A DNA stretch of 64,000 bases from Rheinheimera aquimaris (lineage in GTDB: Bacteria; Pseudomonadota; Gammaproteobacteria; Enterobacterales; Alteromonadaceae). This document shows, piece after piece, positions 18,928 to 27,531 of the stretch (within the stretch, counting starts at the first letter, position 1; each line of letters begins with the position of its first letter). The notes beneath the pieces are model-generated. The model did not search any database, was not told where the DNA came from, and saw only the letters and a list, made by a program, of their open reading frames with translations. Both the position numbers and the translations under genes were made by a program. The stretch covers positions 558,001-622,000 of the forward strand of contig NZ_JAJAVQ010000003.1 of the NCBI RefSeq assembly GCF_020531985.1. Direction: 5' to 3'.

Positions 18928-19395
18928 AGGTTCTATCCTGCTGTCTGTAGGGCTAAGCGTATTGTTATTATGGTGTCGCTACGCAAAAGGAGGCTTATTC
19001 TAATGAGCACTAACCGATAAGAGAAACGGAATCAGTCTGATCGTACCAGCGCAAGTCTGCTTGAAATGCCATAACACTTTAGTCGTAACCCTGTTCGTTA
19101 TAACAACTAAACACTGTGCAGCCAAGAGACGTCCGGCCACCCAAATTACAAATGAGCACTGTGACTGCATACCAATGCGTAAACATGCGCATAAAGATGC
19201 CTTTCACTGTGTACTGCCTTCAGCTTGGTTATGGAGCTATTGGGAAATAAGTGGCAATAAGCATATGAAATATAATTAAAATTGTATATTACGAAGGCAA
19301 CCTGATGACGGGGAGGTCGAAGACGAAAACTCATAAAAATATTTTTTCGCTAAATAACGGCTATTTGTACAAAAAACACTCAAGCTACAGAAACA
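18928..19395. other. Long gene-free region between malic enzyme gene and rpmE
   Basis: About 470 bases hold no convincing gene. The left part must carry the malic enzyme promoter. An AAGGAGG at 18987 followed by ATG at 19003 opens only five codons (M-S-T-N-R-stop). A 72-codon frame at 19061 has no ribosome site or family likeness. The stretch 19255-19390 is AT-rich. It may hold a small RNA or a decayed gene, but I cannot show either. Confidence 0.4.
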
Positions 19396-19421
19396 AAAAA
19401 AGCACCCGTGGGTGCTTTTTT
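19396..19421 (-). terminator. Terminator of rpmE
   Basis: GCACCC-GT-GGGTGC flanked by six A and six T gives a strong stem with a U-run, placed 20 bases beyond the rpmE stop on the minus strand. The symmetry would also work for plus-strand reads. Confidence 0.9.
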
Positions 19422-19441
19422 GCTGAACCTGGCAAAACCGA

Positions 19442-19654
19442 TTAACGGCTGCCCAGAACAGAGAAACGTTTTTTGAAGCGATCTACACGGCCGCCTACGT
19501 CCAACACTTTCTGCTTACCGGTGTAGAACGGGTGGCAAGCTGAGCAAACGTCCAGGTGGATGTCTTTGCACAGTGCAGATTTAGTTTTGAAAGAATTACC
19601 GCAAGTACAGGTTGCCGTAATTTCTTTATATTCTGGGTGAATACCTGGTTTCAT
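19442..19654 (-). CDS. rpmE: 50S ribosomal protein L31
   Basis: L31 sits at the 50S/30S bridge. The 70-aa protein keeps the zinc-binding cysteines (CTCG near residue 16 and CSACHPF near 37), so it is the zinc-containing C+ type. [10 protein letters not shown] at the C-terminus is typical. It diverges from priA, an order also found in E. coli, with about 200 bases of shared promoter space. Confidence 0.97.
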   Translation of the reverse strand: MKPGIHPEYKEITATCTCGNSFKTKSALCKDIHLDVCSACHPFYTGKQKVLDVGGRVDRFKKRFSVLGSR

Positions 19655-19860
19655 GGGTTACCTCGTTAGGCCGTATCGCTATCTGGTCAAACAATTTGCC
19701 AGACACCATACGTAATTACAGTTAATTTAGGGCGCGTAGCTTAATTGATAGCCGCTTAAGTTGCAACAGCTTCTGTCTTTACGCTGATATTTTTTGTTTT
19801 GCTTGGCATTTTTGTACCCTGTCCTTACACTTGAAAACTGCTTTTAACTGGAATTCTGCT

Positions 19861-22035
19861 GTGACTGTAGTGCGTGTGGCCCTGCCGGTGCCACTGAGAC
19901 AACATTTCGACTATCTTATCGAGGCCAATGCGCAGGTACAGGTTGGCTGCCGCGTATTGGTGCCTTTTGGTAACCGCAAACTGGTGGGTATTGTCTGGCA
20001 ATTAGACCCAAACAACAGTTTTGACAGCAATAAGCTAAAACCGGTGGTTGCAGTGCTTGATACCGACCCGGTATTGCCGGCATTACTGTGCCAGTTACTT
20101 AGCTTCGCCGCCGATTATTATCATTACCCACTGGGCGAAGTACTGATAAGTGCCTTGCCTGCCTTGTTGCGCGAAGGCCGCAACCTGGCGGATTATCAGC
20201 CAAAGGCTTATCAACTGACCGATAATGGTAAACAACTTGACGCCAGCACATTAAAGCGCTCAGCGAAACAACTGGCATTATGGCAGACATTGCTGCGCCA
20301 TCAGCTGACCGAATCGGCCTTACTACAACAATACAGTCGCGCCACGTTAAAGCAACTTATCGACAAACAACTGGCTGAAGAGATAATAGTCCCTCCACAA
20401 CCGTTTTCAGCCCCGCAAATAGCAGCTAAAGGCTTAAAGCTAACCGCTGCGCAGGCCATGGCCGTAACTGCGGTAACCCAGGCCTTTGGTCGCTTTGAAC
20501 GTTTGCTGCTCGAAGGGGTCACCGGCTCTGGCAAAACAGAAGTGTACCTGCAGAGTATTGCCAGCCTGCTAAGTCAGCAACAACAGGTGCTGGTAATAGT
20601 GCCTGAAATTGGCTTAACGCCGCAAACGCTGGCACGCTTTCAAGCCCGTTTTGATGTACCGGTGTTGTGCTGGCATTCAGCGCTAACAGATAGCGAGCGC
20701 TTACATTGCTGGCTGCAGGCCAGTACCGGTGCCGCCGCCATTATTATCGGCACCCGATCTGCGTTGTTTTTGCCGTTTTGGCGCCTGGGGCTGATTATCA
20801 TTGATGAGGAACATGATCAGTCTCTTAAACAGCAGGATGGCTTTCGTTATCATGCCCGTGACTTAGCCATTAAAAGAGCGGCACTGCATCACTGCCCTAT
20901 TCTGCTTGGCTCTGCCACTCCAAGCCTTGAAAGTCTGCATAACGCGCTAAGTAAACGCTTTATCCACTTACCTCTGCCGGATCGCGCTGCCGGGCAAGCC
21001 TTGCCTCAGTTTGAGCTGGTCGACTTGAAACAGCAGGTGTTGCAGTTTGGTTTGGCCAGCCAGACTCTGGCAAAAATTAAACAGCAGCTTGCTCAGGGAA
21101 GTCAGGTAATGCTGTTTTTAAACCGGCGGGGTTTTGCGCCAGCACTCAGCTGCCAGGAATGCGGCTGGTTGACAGAGTGCCACCGCTGCAGCGCTTTTAC
21201 CACCTACCACAAACAAAGCCGCCAGCTGGTGTGCCACCACTGCGGTGCCAGTAAAGCCATACCGCGTCAGTGTGGTGGTTGTGGCAGCACCCAACTCAAG
21301 CCCCTGGGTCAGGGCACAGAGCAGCTGGAAGAAAATCTACAGCAGCTCTTTCCCGATGTCGCTATTACCCGCTTAGATCGGGATAGTACAAGGCGTAAAG
21401 GAGCATTGCATCAGGCGCTGGAGGATATCCACGGCAGCGGTGCAAGGTTGATAGTCGGTACCCAAATGCTGGCTAAGGGGCATCACTTCCCCAATGTCAG
21501 CCTGGTGGTGATTGTTGACGTAGACGGTGCCTTATACAGCAGCGATTTTCGCGCGCCGGAACAGCTGGCACAGCTGTTGACTCAGGTTGCAGGTCGTGCA
21601 GGCCGTGGCAGCTGCGGGGGTACAGTGTTGCTGCAAACGCATTATCCTGAACACGCATTACTACAGGATATTATCAATAACGGTTATGCTTCTTTTGCCC
21701 GCAGTGCGCTGTTGGAACGGCAGCAAACCTGTTTACCACCGTATCAGCACCTGGCGATGTTCAGTGCAGAGGCACATCAAACTGACCCGTGCCAGCAATG
21801 GTTACAACAGGTTGCCGACGGCATAGCCGCTGTTGCCACTGTGCAATTGCTTGGCCCTATTCCTGCGCCAATGGAACGGCGGGCGGGCAAATATCGCTGG
21901 CAGCTGCAATTATATAGCGCCAACCGCAGCAGCATGCATCAGGCTTTAGAGCATATATTGCGCCTTGTCAGCAGCTGGCCACTTAGCCGCAAGGTAAAAT
22001 GGCAGCTCGACGTAGACCCGACAGATCTGACCTGA
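19861..22035 (+). CDS. priA: Primosomal protein N' (replication restart helicase PriA)
   Basis: PriA recognises stalled forks and reloads the replisome. From the GTG at 19861 it is 724 aa and begins M-T-V-V-R-V-A-L-P-V-P, aligning with the E. coli N-terminus; a TTG at 19831 would add ten unsupported residues. The helicase core shows EGVTGSGKTEVYLQ, the DEEHD box and VAGRAGRG. An eight-cysteine zinc region (CQECGW, CHRCSAF, CHHCG, CGGCGS) lies inside it, as expected. No cytR separates it from ftsN. Confidence 0.95.
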   Translation: MTVVRVALPVPLRQHFDYLIEANAQVQVGCRVLVPFGNRKLVGIVWQLDPNNSFDSNKLKPVVAVLDTDPVLPALLCQLLSFAADYYHYPLGEVLISALPALLREGRNLADYQPKAYQLTDNGKQLDASTLKRSAKQLALWQTLLRHQLTESALLQQYSRATLKQLIDKQLAEEIIVPPQPFSAPQIAAKGLKLTAAQAMAVTAVTQAFGRFERLLLEGVTGSGKTEVYLQSIASLLSQQQQVLVIVPEIGLTPQTLARFQARFDVPVLCWHSALTDSERLHCWLQASTGAAAIIIGTRSALFLPFWRLGLIIIDEEHDQSLKQQDGFRYHARDLAIKRAALHHCPILLGSATPSLESLHNALSKRFIHLPLPDRAAGQALPQFELVDLKQQVLQFGLASQTLAKIKQQLAQGSQVMLFLNRRGFAPALSCQECGWLTECHRCSAFTTYHKQSRQLVCHHCGASKAIPRQCGGCGSTQLKPLGQGTEQLEENLQQLFPDVAITRLDRDSTRRKGALHQALEDIHGSGARLIVGTQMLAKGHHFPNVSLVVIVDVDGALYSSDFRAPEQLAQLLTQVAGRAGRGSCGGTVLLQTHYPEHALLQDIINNGYASFARSALLERQQTCLPPYQHLAMFSAEAHQTDPCQQWLQQVADGIAAVATVQLLGPIPAPMERRAGKYRWQLQLYSANRSSMHQALEHILRLVSSWPLSRKVKWQLDVDPTDLT

Positions 22036-22112
22036 CGCCGCGGCTTGTGTTTCTTTTTCTGCTTAACCTTGTAGAATAGCGCTCAATCAGGAAGTAACAG
22101 TACCCGCTATCT

Positions 22113-22673
22113 ATGCCTCAGAAAGACTATGTCAGAGCCAGCCGGCCGAAAGCAAAACCGGCCAGAGCCAGTAATGCCCGTAACAGCCGTAAAGCCGCTG
22201 CGCCAGCGCCGGCTAAGCCGTGGCTGTTGCTGATCGTTACTTTTGCGCTGATCAGTGGTTTTATTTACTTTTTGTGGTTTTTAAATCAGCAACCTGCTGC
22301 CCCCACTCCCGTCGCTAAACCTGAAAAAACCGTGAAGAAGGATGAATTGCCCGCCAAACCGACAGCCGAGCCCTACCAGTACATTAAAGAGCTGGAAAAC
22401 AAAGAGGTGAAGGTTGAAGTGACCGAGCAAAAATCAGGTGGGCCCTATCAGATGCAGTGTGGGTCATTCCGGGCAGAACAGCAGGCTGAAACGATGAAAG
22501 CCCAAATTGCCTTTGCCGGTTTTGCTTCGCAAATCCGTCGTACTGAAGGTAGCAATGGTGTCTGGTACCGGGTTGTTTTGGGCCCGTATGAGTCGAAACG
22601 ACAAGCAACGGCCGATAACAACCGCCTGCGTCAGCAAAATATTAATACCTGCCGGATCTGGAACTGGTCTTGA
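22113..22673 (+). CDS. ftsN: FtsN-like cell division protein with SPOR domain
   Basis: FtsN triggers septal peptidoglycan synthesis. The 186-aa product is cytoplasmic and basic for about 40 residues (Lys/Arg/Ala-rich), then has one membrane helix at about 43-64, a Pro/Lys/Glu-rich periplasmic linker, and a C-terminal SPOR domain (QMQCGSFRAEQQAE to the end) that binds denuded glycan. It is much shorter than E. coli FtsN (319 aa) because the linker is short. Position before hslVU is as in E. coli, which supports the name. Its stop codon lies inside the proposed hslV promoter. Confidence 0.85.
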   Translation: MPQKDYVRASRPKAKPARASNARNSRKAAAPAPAKPWLLLIVTFALISGFIYFLWFLNQQPAAPTPVAKPEKTVKKDELPAKPTAEPYQYIKELENKEVKVEVTEQKSGGPYQMQCGSFRAEQQAETMKAQIAFAGFASQIRRTEGSNGVWYRVVLGPYESKRQATADNNRLRQQNINTCRIWNWS

Positions 22674-22697
22674 AATCGCACTGACGCAGCCACACTT
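22669..22697 (+). promoter_or_regulatory. Candidate sigma32 (heat-shock) promoter for hslVU
   Basis: CTTGAAA at 22669-22675 matches the sigma32 -35 element. After 14 bases, CCACACTT matches five of the seven fixed positions of the -10 (CCCCATnT). hslV begins 35 bases further on. The -35 overlaps the ftsN stop codon. Confidence 0.5.
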
Positions 22698-22731
22698 ATG
22701 CCCTAAGTTAATCACGCCACAGGGCTAATTC

Positions 22732-23250
22732 ATGACTACTATTGTTTCTGTTCGCCGCGATGGCCATGTCGCCATCGGCGGTGATGGCCAGGTTTCGCTG
22801 GGTAATACCGTAATGAAGGGCAATGCCCGTAAAGTACGCCGTCTGTACAACAACAAAGTGATTGCCGGCTTTGCGGGCGGCACAGCTGACGCATTTACGT
22901 TGTTCGAGCGTTTTGAAGCGAAATTAGAACTACATCAGGGCCATCTGATGCGCGCCGCCGTTGAGCTGGCTAAGGATTGGCGTACCGACCGCATGCTGCG
23001 CAAACTCGAAGCTCTGCTCGCAGTAGCTGACGCCAATACCTCACTGATTATTACCGGTAATGGCGATGTTGTGCAGCCAGAGCAGGATCTCATTGCTATA
23101 GGTAGTGGCGGACCTTATGCCCAAGCTGCTGCAACCGCCTTACTGAATAACACTGACCTCAGCGCCCGTGACATCGTTGAGAAGAGTCTGACTATCGCCG
23201 GTGATATCTGTGTCTATACCAATCACCATCAGACCATTGAAGAATTATAA
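22732..23250 (+). CDS. hslV: ATP-dependent protease HslVU, peptidase subunit HslV
   Basis: HslV is the proteasome-like dodecameric peptidase, a threonine protease. Met1 is followed by the catalytic TTIVSVRR; the mature Thr1 is exposed after Met removal. [25 protein letters not shown] and the late [11 protein letters not shown] are family hallmarks. At 172 aa it is of normal length. hslU begins 11 bases downstream. Confidence 0.97.
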   Translation: MTTIVSVRRDGHVAIGGDGQVSLGNTVMKGNARKVRRLYNNKVIAGFAGGTADAFTLFERFEAKLELHQGHLMRAAVELAKDWRTDRMLRKLEALLAVADANTSLIITGNGDVVQPEQDLIAIGSGGPYAQAAATALLNNTDLSARDIVEKSLTIAGDICVYTNHHQTIEEL

Positions 23251-23261
23251 GCAGGTATCCT

Positions 23262-24596
23262 ATGTCTGATATGACCCCAAGAGAAATTGTACATGAACTG
23301 GACCGGCATATTATCGGTCAGAACAAAGCCAAACGCGCGGTAGCCATTGCACTGCGTAACCGCTGGCGCCGCATGCAACTGGACGCGGCATTGCGCCAGG
23401 AAGTGACACCGAAAAACATTCTGATGATAGGCCCTACCGGTGTCGGTAAAACAGAGATAGCCCGTCGTCTGGCAAAACTGGCGAATGCGCCTTTTATCAA
23501 AGTCGAAGCGACAAAATTCACTGAAGTAGGTTATGTCGGCAAAGAAGTGGAGAGTATTATCCGCGACCTGGCTGACAGCGCCGTGAAAATGTACCGCGAG
23601 CAGGCAATTGAGAAAAACCGCTTCCGCGCTGAAGAAGCCGCTGAAGAGCGTATTCTCGATGTATTACTGCCGCCAGCCAAAGATGGCTGGGGTGATGCAG
23701 ATAACAAACCAGCATCAGACAGCAGTACCCGCCAGGTATTTCGCAAAAAACTGCGCGAGGGGCAGTTAGACGACAAAGACATCGAACTTGATTTAGCCCA
23801 GCCGAATATTGGTGTGGAAATTATGGCGCCGCCGGGGATGGAAGAAATGACATCGCAGCTGCAAAGCATGTTTCAAAGCCTTGGCAGCGAGAAAAAGAAA
23901 AAGCGCAAACTGAAAATCAAAGATGCGATGAAGCAGCTGATCGAAGAAGAAGCCGCTAAACTGGTGAACCCGGAAGAGCTAAAAGCCCAGGCACTTGAAG
24001 CAGTAGAGCAAAACGGCATCGTGTTTCTGGATGAGATAGACAAGATTTGTAAACGCGGTGAAACCAGTGGCCCAGATGTATCGCGCGAAGGTGTGCAGCG
24101 TGATTTACTGCCGCTGATTGAAGGTTGCACCGTAAACACTAAACATGGCATGGTGAAAACTGACCACATACTGTTTATTGCCTCCGGCGCCTTCCAGATG
24201 AGCAAACCGTCAGATTTGGTGCCAGAGTTGCAAGGCCGTCTGCCAATCCGCGTGGAACTGGAAGCACTAAGTGCAGCGGATTTTGAACGCATCCTGACCG
24301 AGCCAAAAGCGTCGTTGACTGAGCAAGCCAAAGCCATGCTGGCAACAGAGGGCGTTAATCTGAGTTTTAGCGAGGATGGCATTAAAAGCCTGGCAGCAGC
24401 AGCCTGGCAGGTTAACGAAACTACCGAGAATATCGGCGCGCGCAGGCTGTATACCGTGATGGAAAGACTGCTGGAAGAAATATCTTACGATGCAGCTGAC
24501 CATGCCGGTGAGCAGATTGAAATCAATGCCGCCTATGTGGAAAAGCATTTAGGCGCGCTGGTTAAAGATGACGACTTAAGCCGGTTTATTCTGTAA
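23262..24596 (+). CDS. hslU: HslVU unfoldase subunit HslU
   Basis: HslU is the AAA+ ring that unfolds substrates for HslV. The 444-aa protein has the N-terminal [17 protein letters not shown], Walker [12 protein letters not shown], the pore loop in [11 protein letters not shown], the helical I-domain between about 110 and 240, Walker [10 protein letters not shown], and the arginine-bearing NIGARRL. The C-terminus SRFIL inserts into HslV. Its stop overlaps the next start (TAATG). Confidence 0.97.
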   Translation: MSDMTPREIVHELDRHIIGQNKAKRAVAIALRNRWRRMQLDAALRQEVTPKNILMIGPTGVGKTEIARRLAKLANAPFIKVEATKFTEVGYVGKEVESIIRDLADSAVKMYREQAIEKNRFRAEEAAEERILDVLLPPAKDGWGDADNKPASDSSTRQVFRKKLREGQLDDKDIELDLAQPNIGVEIMAPPGMEEMTSQLQSMFQSLGSEKKKKRKLKIKDAMKQLIEEEAAKLVNPEELKAQALEAVEQNGIVFLDEIDKICKRGETSGPDVSREGVQRDLLPLIEGCTVNTKHGMVKTDHILFIASGAFQMSKPSDLVPELQGRLPIRVELEALSAADFERILTEPKASLTEQAKAMLATEGVNLSFSEDGIKSLAAAAWQVNETTENIGARRLYTVMERLLEEISYDAADHAGEQIEINAAYVEKHLGALVKDDDLSRFIL

Positions 24597-25003
24597 TGAC
24601 CGAACTGCGCACTGTAAACACTGCTGGGACTGACGTAAAAGTCAGTACCCTGCACTATCACCGTAAGCGCGATGAACTGGATGTAATTTTCAGTGATGGC
24701 GAAAAGGCGGTATTCAGTGCGGAGTTTCTGCGTGTGTTCTCACCGTCGGCTGAAGTACGCGGCCATGGGAAGCCCAAACTGGTCAGCAATAAAAAGCAGG
24801 TTGCTATCAGCAAGATATTGCCGGTTGGGCATTATGCAGTGAAACTGGTGTTTGACGATGGCCACGACAGCGGCATTTACAGCTGGCATTACTTGCAGCA
24901 GCTACATAAGCAGCAACAAAGCTTATGGCAACAGTATCTGGCACAACTCGCTGCCGCTAACGCTAACCGCGATAGTCTTATCGCGGTTAAATTTCAGCCT
25001 TAA
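24596..25003 (+). CDS. DUF971 family protein
   Basis: The 135-aa protein matches the DUF971 fold, also found as the N-terminal domain of gamma-butyrobetaine hydroxylases. The pattern is LHYHRKRDELDVIFSDG, the central FLRVFSPSAEVRGHG, and the end VFDDGHDSGIYSWHYL. Such proteins often follow hslVU, as here with a one-base overlap, which implies co-translation and perhaps a role in protein quality control or Fe-S handling; that is inference. A perfect 11-pair inverted repeat occupies its last codons. Confidence 0.88.
   Translation: MTELRTVNTAGTDVKVSTLHYHRKRDELDVIFSDGEKAVFSAEFLRVFSPSAEVRGHGKPKLVSNKKQVAISKILPVGHYAVKLVFDDGHDSGIYSWHYLQQLHKQQQSLWQQYLAQLAAANANRDSLIAVKFQP
24964..24989. repeat. Perfect 11-bp inverted repeat at the 3' end of the DUF971 gene
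   Basis: TAACCGCGATA and TATCGCGGTTA pair perfectly around GTCT, ending 12 bases before the stop codon, with AATTT following. It could act as an intragenic terminator or a 3'-end stabiliser. No other terminator separates this gene from the facing chemoreceptor. Confidence 0.6.
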
Positions 25004-25012
25004 GCCGATTTC

Positions 25013-26872
25013 TTAAGCCTGGAACCGGTCTACTGACTGATGCAGATTTGCCGCTTGCTGAGCAACTTCTTCGCTGATGGCAGCATTGTGCCGTGCATGA
25101 CCATAGGTTTCATCCGATAAATCACGAATTTTCACTACGTTTTTATTTACCTCGGCCGCAACATGGCTCTGCTCTTCAATTGCCGCAGCAATTTGTGTTG
25201 TCATGTCCATAATATTGGTTACGTCCTGGGTAATTTCACTGAGCAGCTGCATGGCAACATTGGCTTGCTGCGCACTGTCGCTGCCATCCTGCCTGCAGCC
25301 TTGAATTACCTGCACGATATTAGACGTACGGCCCTGCAAACCATGCACTATGGCTTCGATCTGGCGGGTTGATTCCTGAGTGCGCATAGCCAGATTACGG
25401 ACTTCATCAGCCACCACAGCAAAGCCTCTGCCTTGCTCGCCTGCACGCGCCGCTTCTATCGCCGCATTTAGCGCCAACAGGTTAGTTTGTTCTGCAATGC
25501 CACGGATCACATCCAGCACCGAGCCTATCGTTTTACTGTCTTTCTCCAGCTCAGCCACCACATTCGTCGCCTCTTGTAAGCGGTCTGACAAAGCATTAAT
25601 ACGCTGCACCGTCTGCTGCACTTCGCCTCGGCCACTCTGGGCATTTTGATTTGTCGCTTCGGCTTTTGCTGCTGTCATTTCAGTATTGCCGGCAATTTCA
25701 TTAATGGTCGCGCCCATTTCAGTAACGGCCGTTGCCACCATATCAGTTTCGTTTTGTTGCTGCTGCATGCCCCGGCTGGTATCAGCGGTAGAGCGCGCCA
25801 GCTCATTGGTTGCGGTGTCGAGCATTTCCAGCGCCTGATTAACCGTTTTGATCAAATCCTGAAAATCACCCAACATGGCATTAAAATCTACCGCCAGCGT
25901 GGTCATCTCGTCATTGCCAGCCACCGCAACACGCATGCGAAAATCATTGTTGGCACGGATCAGACCAATTGCCTGGCATACCTCCATCACAGGGCGCAAA
26001 ATACTGCGACTGGTCAATGCCACCAGCAGCAGCACGGTAGCAAGTACGATGACAAAAATGGCCAGTGCCAGCTGCTGAGTAGAACTGACAGAGTCGCTTA
26101 TGGCCTTGGTTGTTTGCTGCTCCAGCTCCTTCAGGCTGGTTTCAGTGCTGTGAATAGCGGCGCGCATCTCACCGGTGGCACCTTCTGTTTCGCTCAGTCC
26201 CATCTGGCGCATCGCATTTACCAGCTCAGTGAAACTCTGGTTGTAACGCTCTGCCAGAGCTTTGCTGGCAGCATCTGTGCCCGTCTGTAGTAAAAGCTGT
26301 GGAAACAGCGCATTAAACCGCTCTGCATAAGCCATATCTTTGCGTAATAAAAAATCTTTCTCTGCCCGGCGTAACTGCAACACCAGTATGGTCAGGTTGT
26401 CCTGCCCTAGTTGATCCAGCCGCTCTTCCAGCTGCTGCACCGTTTGGCGCAGTTCTCCCATCAGACCTGACTGCGCATCCAGCCCCAGGCGCTGCTGTGA
26501 CTCAACCAGCTGATTGAACTTTTGTTGATAGCTTGAGGTATAGCCCGAAAAAGTGTGCAGTGGTGTCTGGTCTATACCATGACGCTGCAATAACGCATCC
26601 AGCTCTTCGGTATGCTGCAGCATCAGCTGATAATGGTCATTCAAGCGCTGCTGATATTTCAGCTCAGTGCGTGCCATAAAATCTTTCTCATGGCGGCGAA
26701 ACATCAGCACGTCAGCACTTACCTGCTCAACCAATTGCTGCGTTCTCGCCAGGCTGGTTAGCTGAGCGCCCTGATAAAACAGAATAAATAGCATTATCGC
26801 CATAGCGATAACCAAAGCGCCACCATTGATAAATAACCGCTGTTTTATCGACAGTTTCCTTAACTGGCTCAT
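25013..26872 (-). CDS. Methyl-accepting chemotaxis protein with HBM-type sensor domain
   Basis: This 619-aa receptor has a membrane helix at about 15-37, a periplasmic sensor of about 235 residues, a second membrane helix at about 270-292, HAMP, and a full signalling domain with [20 protein letters not shown]. The sensor holds the two matched helix motifs of the helical bimodular (HBM) domain: [11 protein letters not shown] near residue 57 and [11 protein letters not shown] near residue 167. HBM receptors of known function sense organic acids such as TCA intermediates; the ligand here is unknown. No CheR tether at the C-terminus. Confidence 0.92.
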   Translation of the reverse strand: MSQLRKLSIKQRLFINGGALVIAMAIMLFILFYQGAQLTSLARTQQLVEQVSADVLMFRRHEKDFMARTELKYQQRLNDHYQLMLQHTEELDALLQRHGIDQTPLHTFSGYTSSYQQKFNQLVESQQRLGLDAQSGLMGELRQTVQQLEERLDQLGQDNLTILVLQLRRAEKDFLLRKDMAYAERFNALFPQLLLQTGTDAASKALAERYNQSFTELVNAMRQMGLSETEGATGEMRAAIHSTETSLKELEQQTTKAISDSVSSTQQLALAIFVIVLATVLLLVALTSRSILRPVMEVCQAIGLIRANNDFRMRVAVAGNDEMTTLAVDFNAMLGDFQDLIKTVNQALEMLDTATNELARSTADTSRGMQQQQNETDMVATAVTEMGATINEIAGNTEMTAAKAEATNQNAQSGRGEVQQTVQRINALSDRLQEATNVVAELEKDSKTIGSVLDVIRGIAEQTNLLALNAAIEAARAGEQGRGFAVVADEVRNLAMRTQESTRQIEAIVHGLQGRTSNIVQVIQGCRQDGSDSAQQANVAMQLLSEITQDVTNIMDMTTQIAAAIEEQSHVAAEVNKNVVKIRDLSDETYGHARHNAAISEEVAQQAANLHQSVDRFQA

Positions 26873-26951
26873 AATGCAATCCCATTTGTTAACAACTCTT
26901 TTGAGGATAGCGCACTACAAAATAAAAATTCGGAATTTTGCGACAGAAATC

Positions 26952-27476
26952 TCAGATGTATAACATGTAGGAACACAATGTACACAGAGTCCCCAGCAGC
27001 GCGCCGGCAATGACATCCAGTGGAAAGTGAACGCCCAGCATAATGCGGGACAGGCCAATACACAGTGCCCAGCTTAATGCCAGCGGCCAAAATAGAGGAT
27101 AATAGATAGCGACTGCCGTCGCGACGACAAAAGCACCCGCGGTGTGCCCCGATGGTAAACTGAAGCGATCAGAAGGAATAATATGCGCATGGATAAAAGC
27201 ACTGAGTACATCCGCAGGTCGGGGACGCTTAATAGCGTTTTTCAACAGCAGATAAAGCGGTAGTTCAAGCGCAAAGCTATATAACAACAACTGGCCAAAA
27301 GAAGGAGCCGCATTTATTTCCAGTACCAGCAGCATTGCCGCCAATAGCAGATACAAGGGCCCATCAGCCGTTTTTGACAGCCAGTAACTGGTAGTAAACA
27401 TAAACCGCGAAGAGCTGCGGTTAAACAACCGGCAGAAAGACGCTTGATCCCACTGTTCAAGACGTTTTAGTAACAT
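26952..27476 (-). CDS. PAP2-family membrane phosphatase
   Basis: The 174-aa integral membrane protein has about five membrane helices and all three phosphatase motifs: KNAIKRPRP, PSGHTAGA and SRIMLGVHFPLDV, with catalytic His residues in the second and third. Such enzymes dephosphorylate phosphatidic acid, phosphatidylglycerol phosphate or undecaprenyl pyrophosphate at the periplasmic face; the substrate cannot be chosen from sequence. It lies between a chemoreceptor and an EAL protein, all on the minus strand. Confidence 0.9.
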   Translation of the reverse strand: MLLKRLEQWDQASFCRLFNRSSSRFMFTTSYWLSKTADGPLYLLLAAMLLVLEINAAPSFGQLLLYSFALELPLYLLLKNAIKRPRPADVLSAFIHAHIIPSDRFSLPSGHTAGAFVVATAVAIYYPLFWPLALSWALCIGLSRIMLGVHFPLDVIAGALLGTLCTLCSYMLYI

Positions 27477-27531
27477 GGCCCAGCCCCGTCATCAGCGTTG
27501 ACTGAACTCAGACTAACCTTGCTTTATGACG

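Noticed and set aside
18987..19020. AAGGAGG followed by a five-codon frame M-S-T-N-R
   Set aside because: A strong ribosome site alone is weak evidence; the frame is too short to assess and no downstream gene on that strand would use it as a leader.
19127..19134. AGACGTCC, a near match to a MetJ box
   Set aside because: Only seven of eight bases and no tandem repeat; metJ and met genes are not in the window, so this is likely chance.
19061..19279. 72-codon open frame in the gap before rpmE
   Set aside because: No ribosome site, odd composition with many Cys, His and Trp, and no family likeness; probably chance.
25646..26290. 214-codon plus-strand frame opposite the HBM chemoreceptor
   Set aside because: It is a shadow of the receptor's conserved frame, with His/Cys/Gln-rich composition and no start signal.
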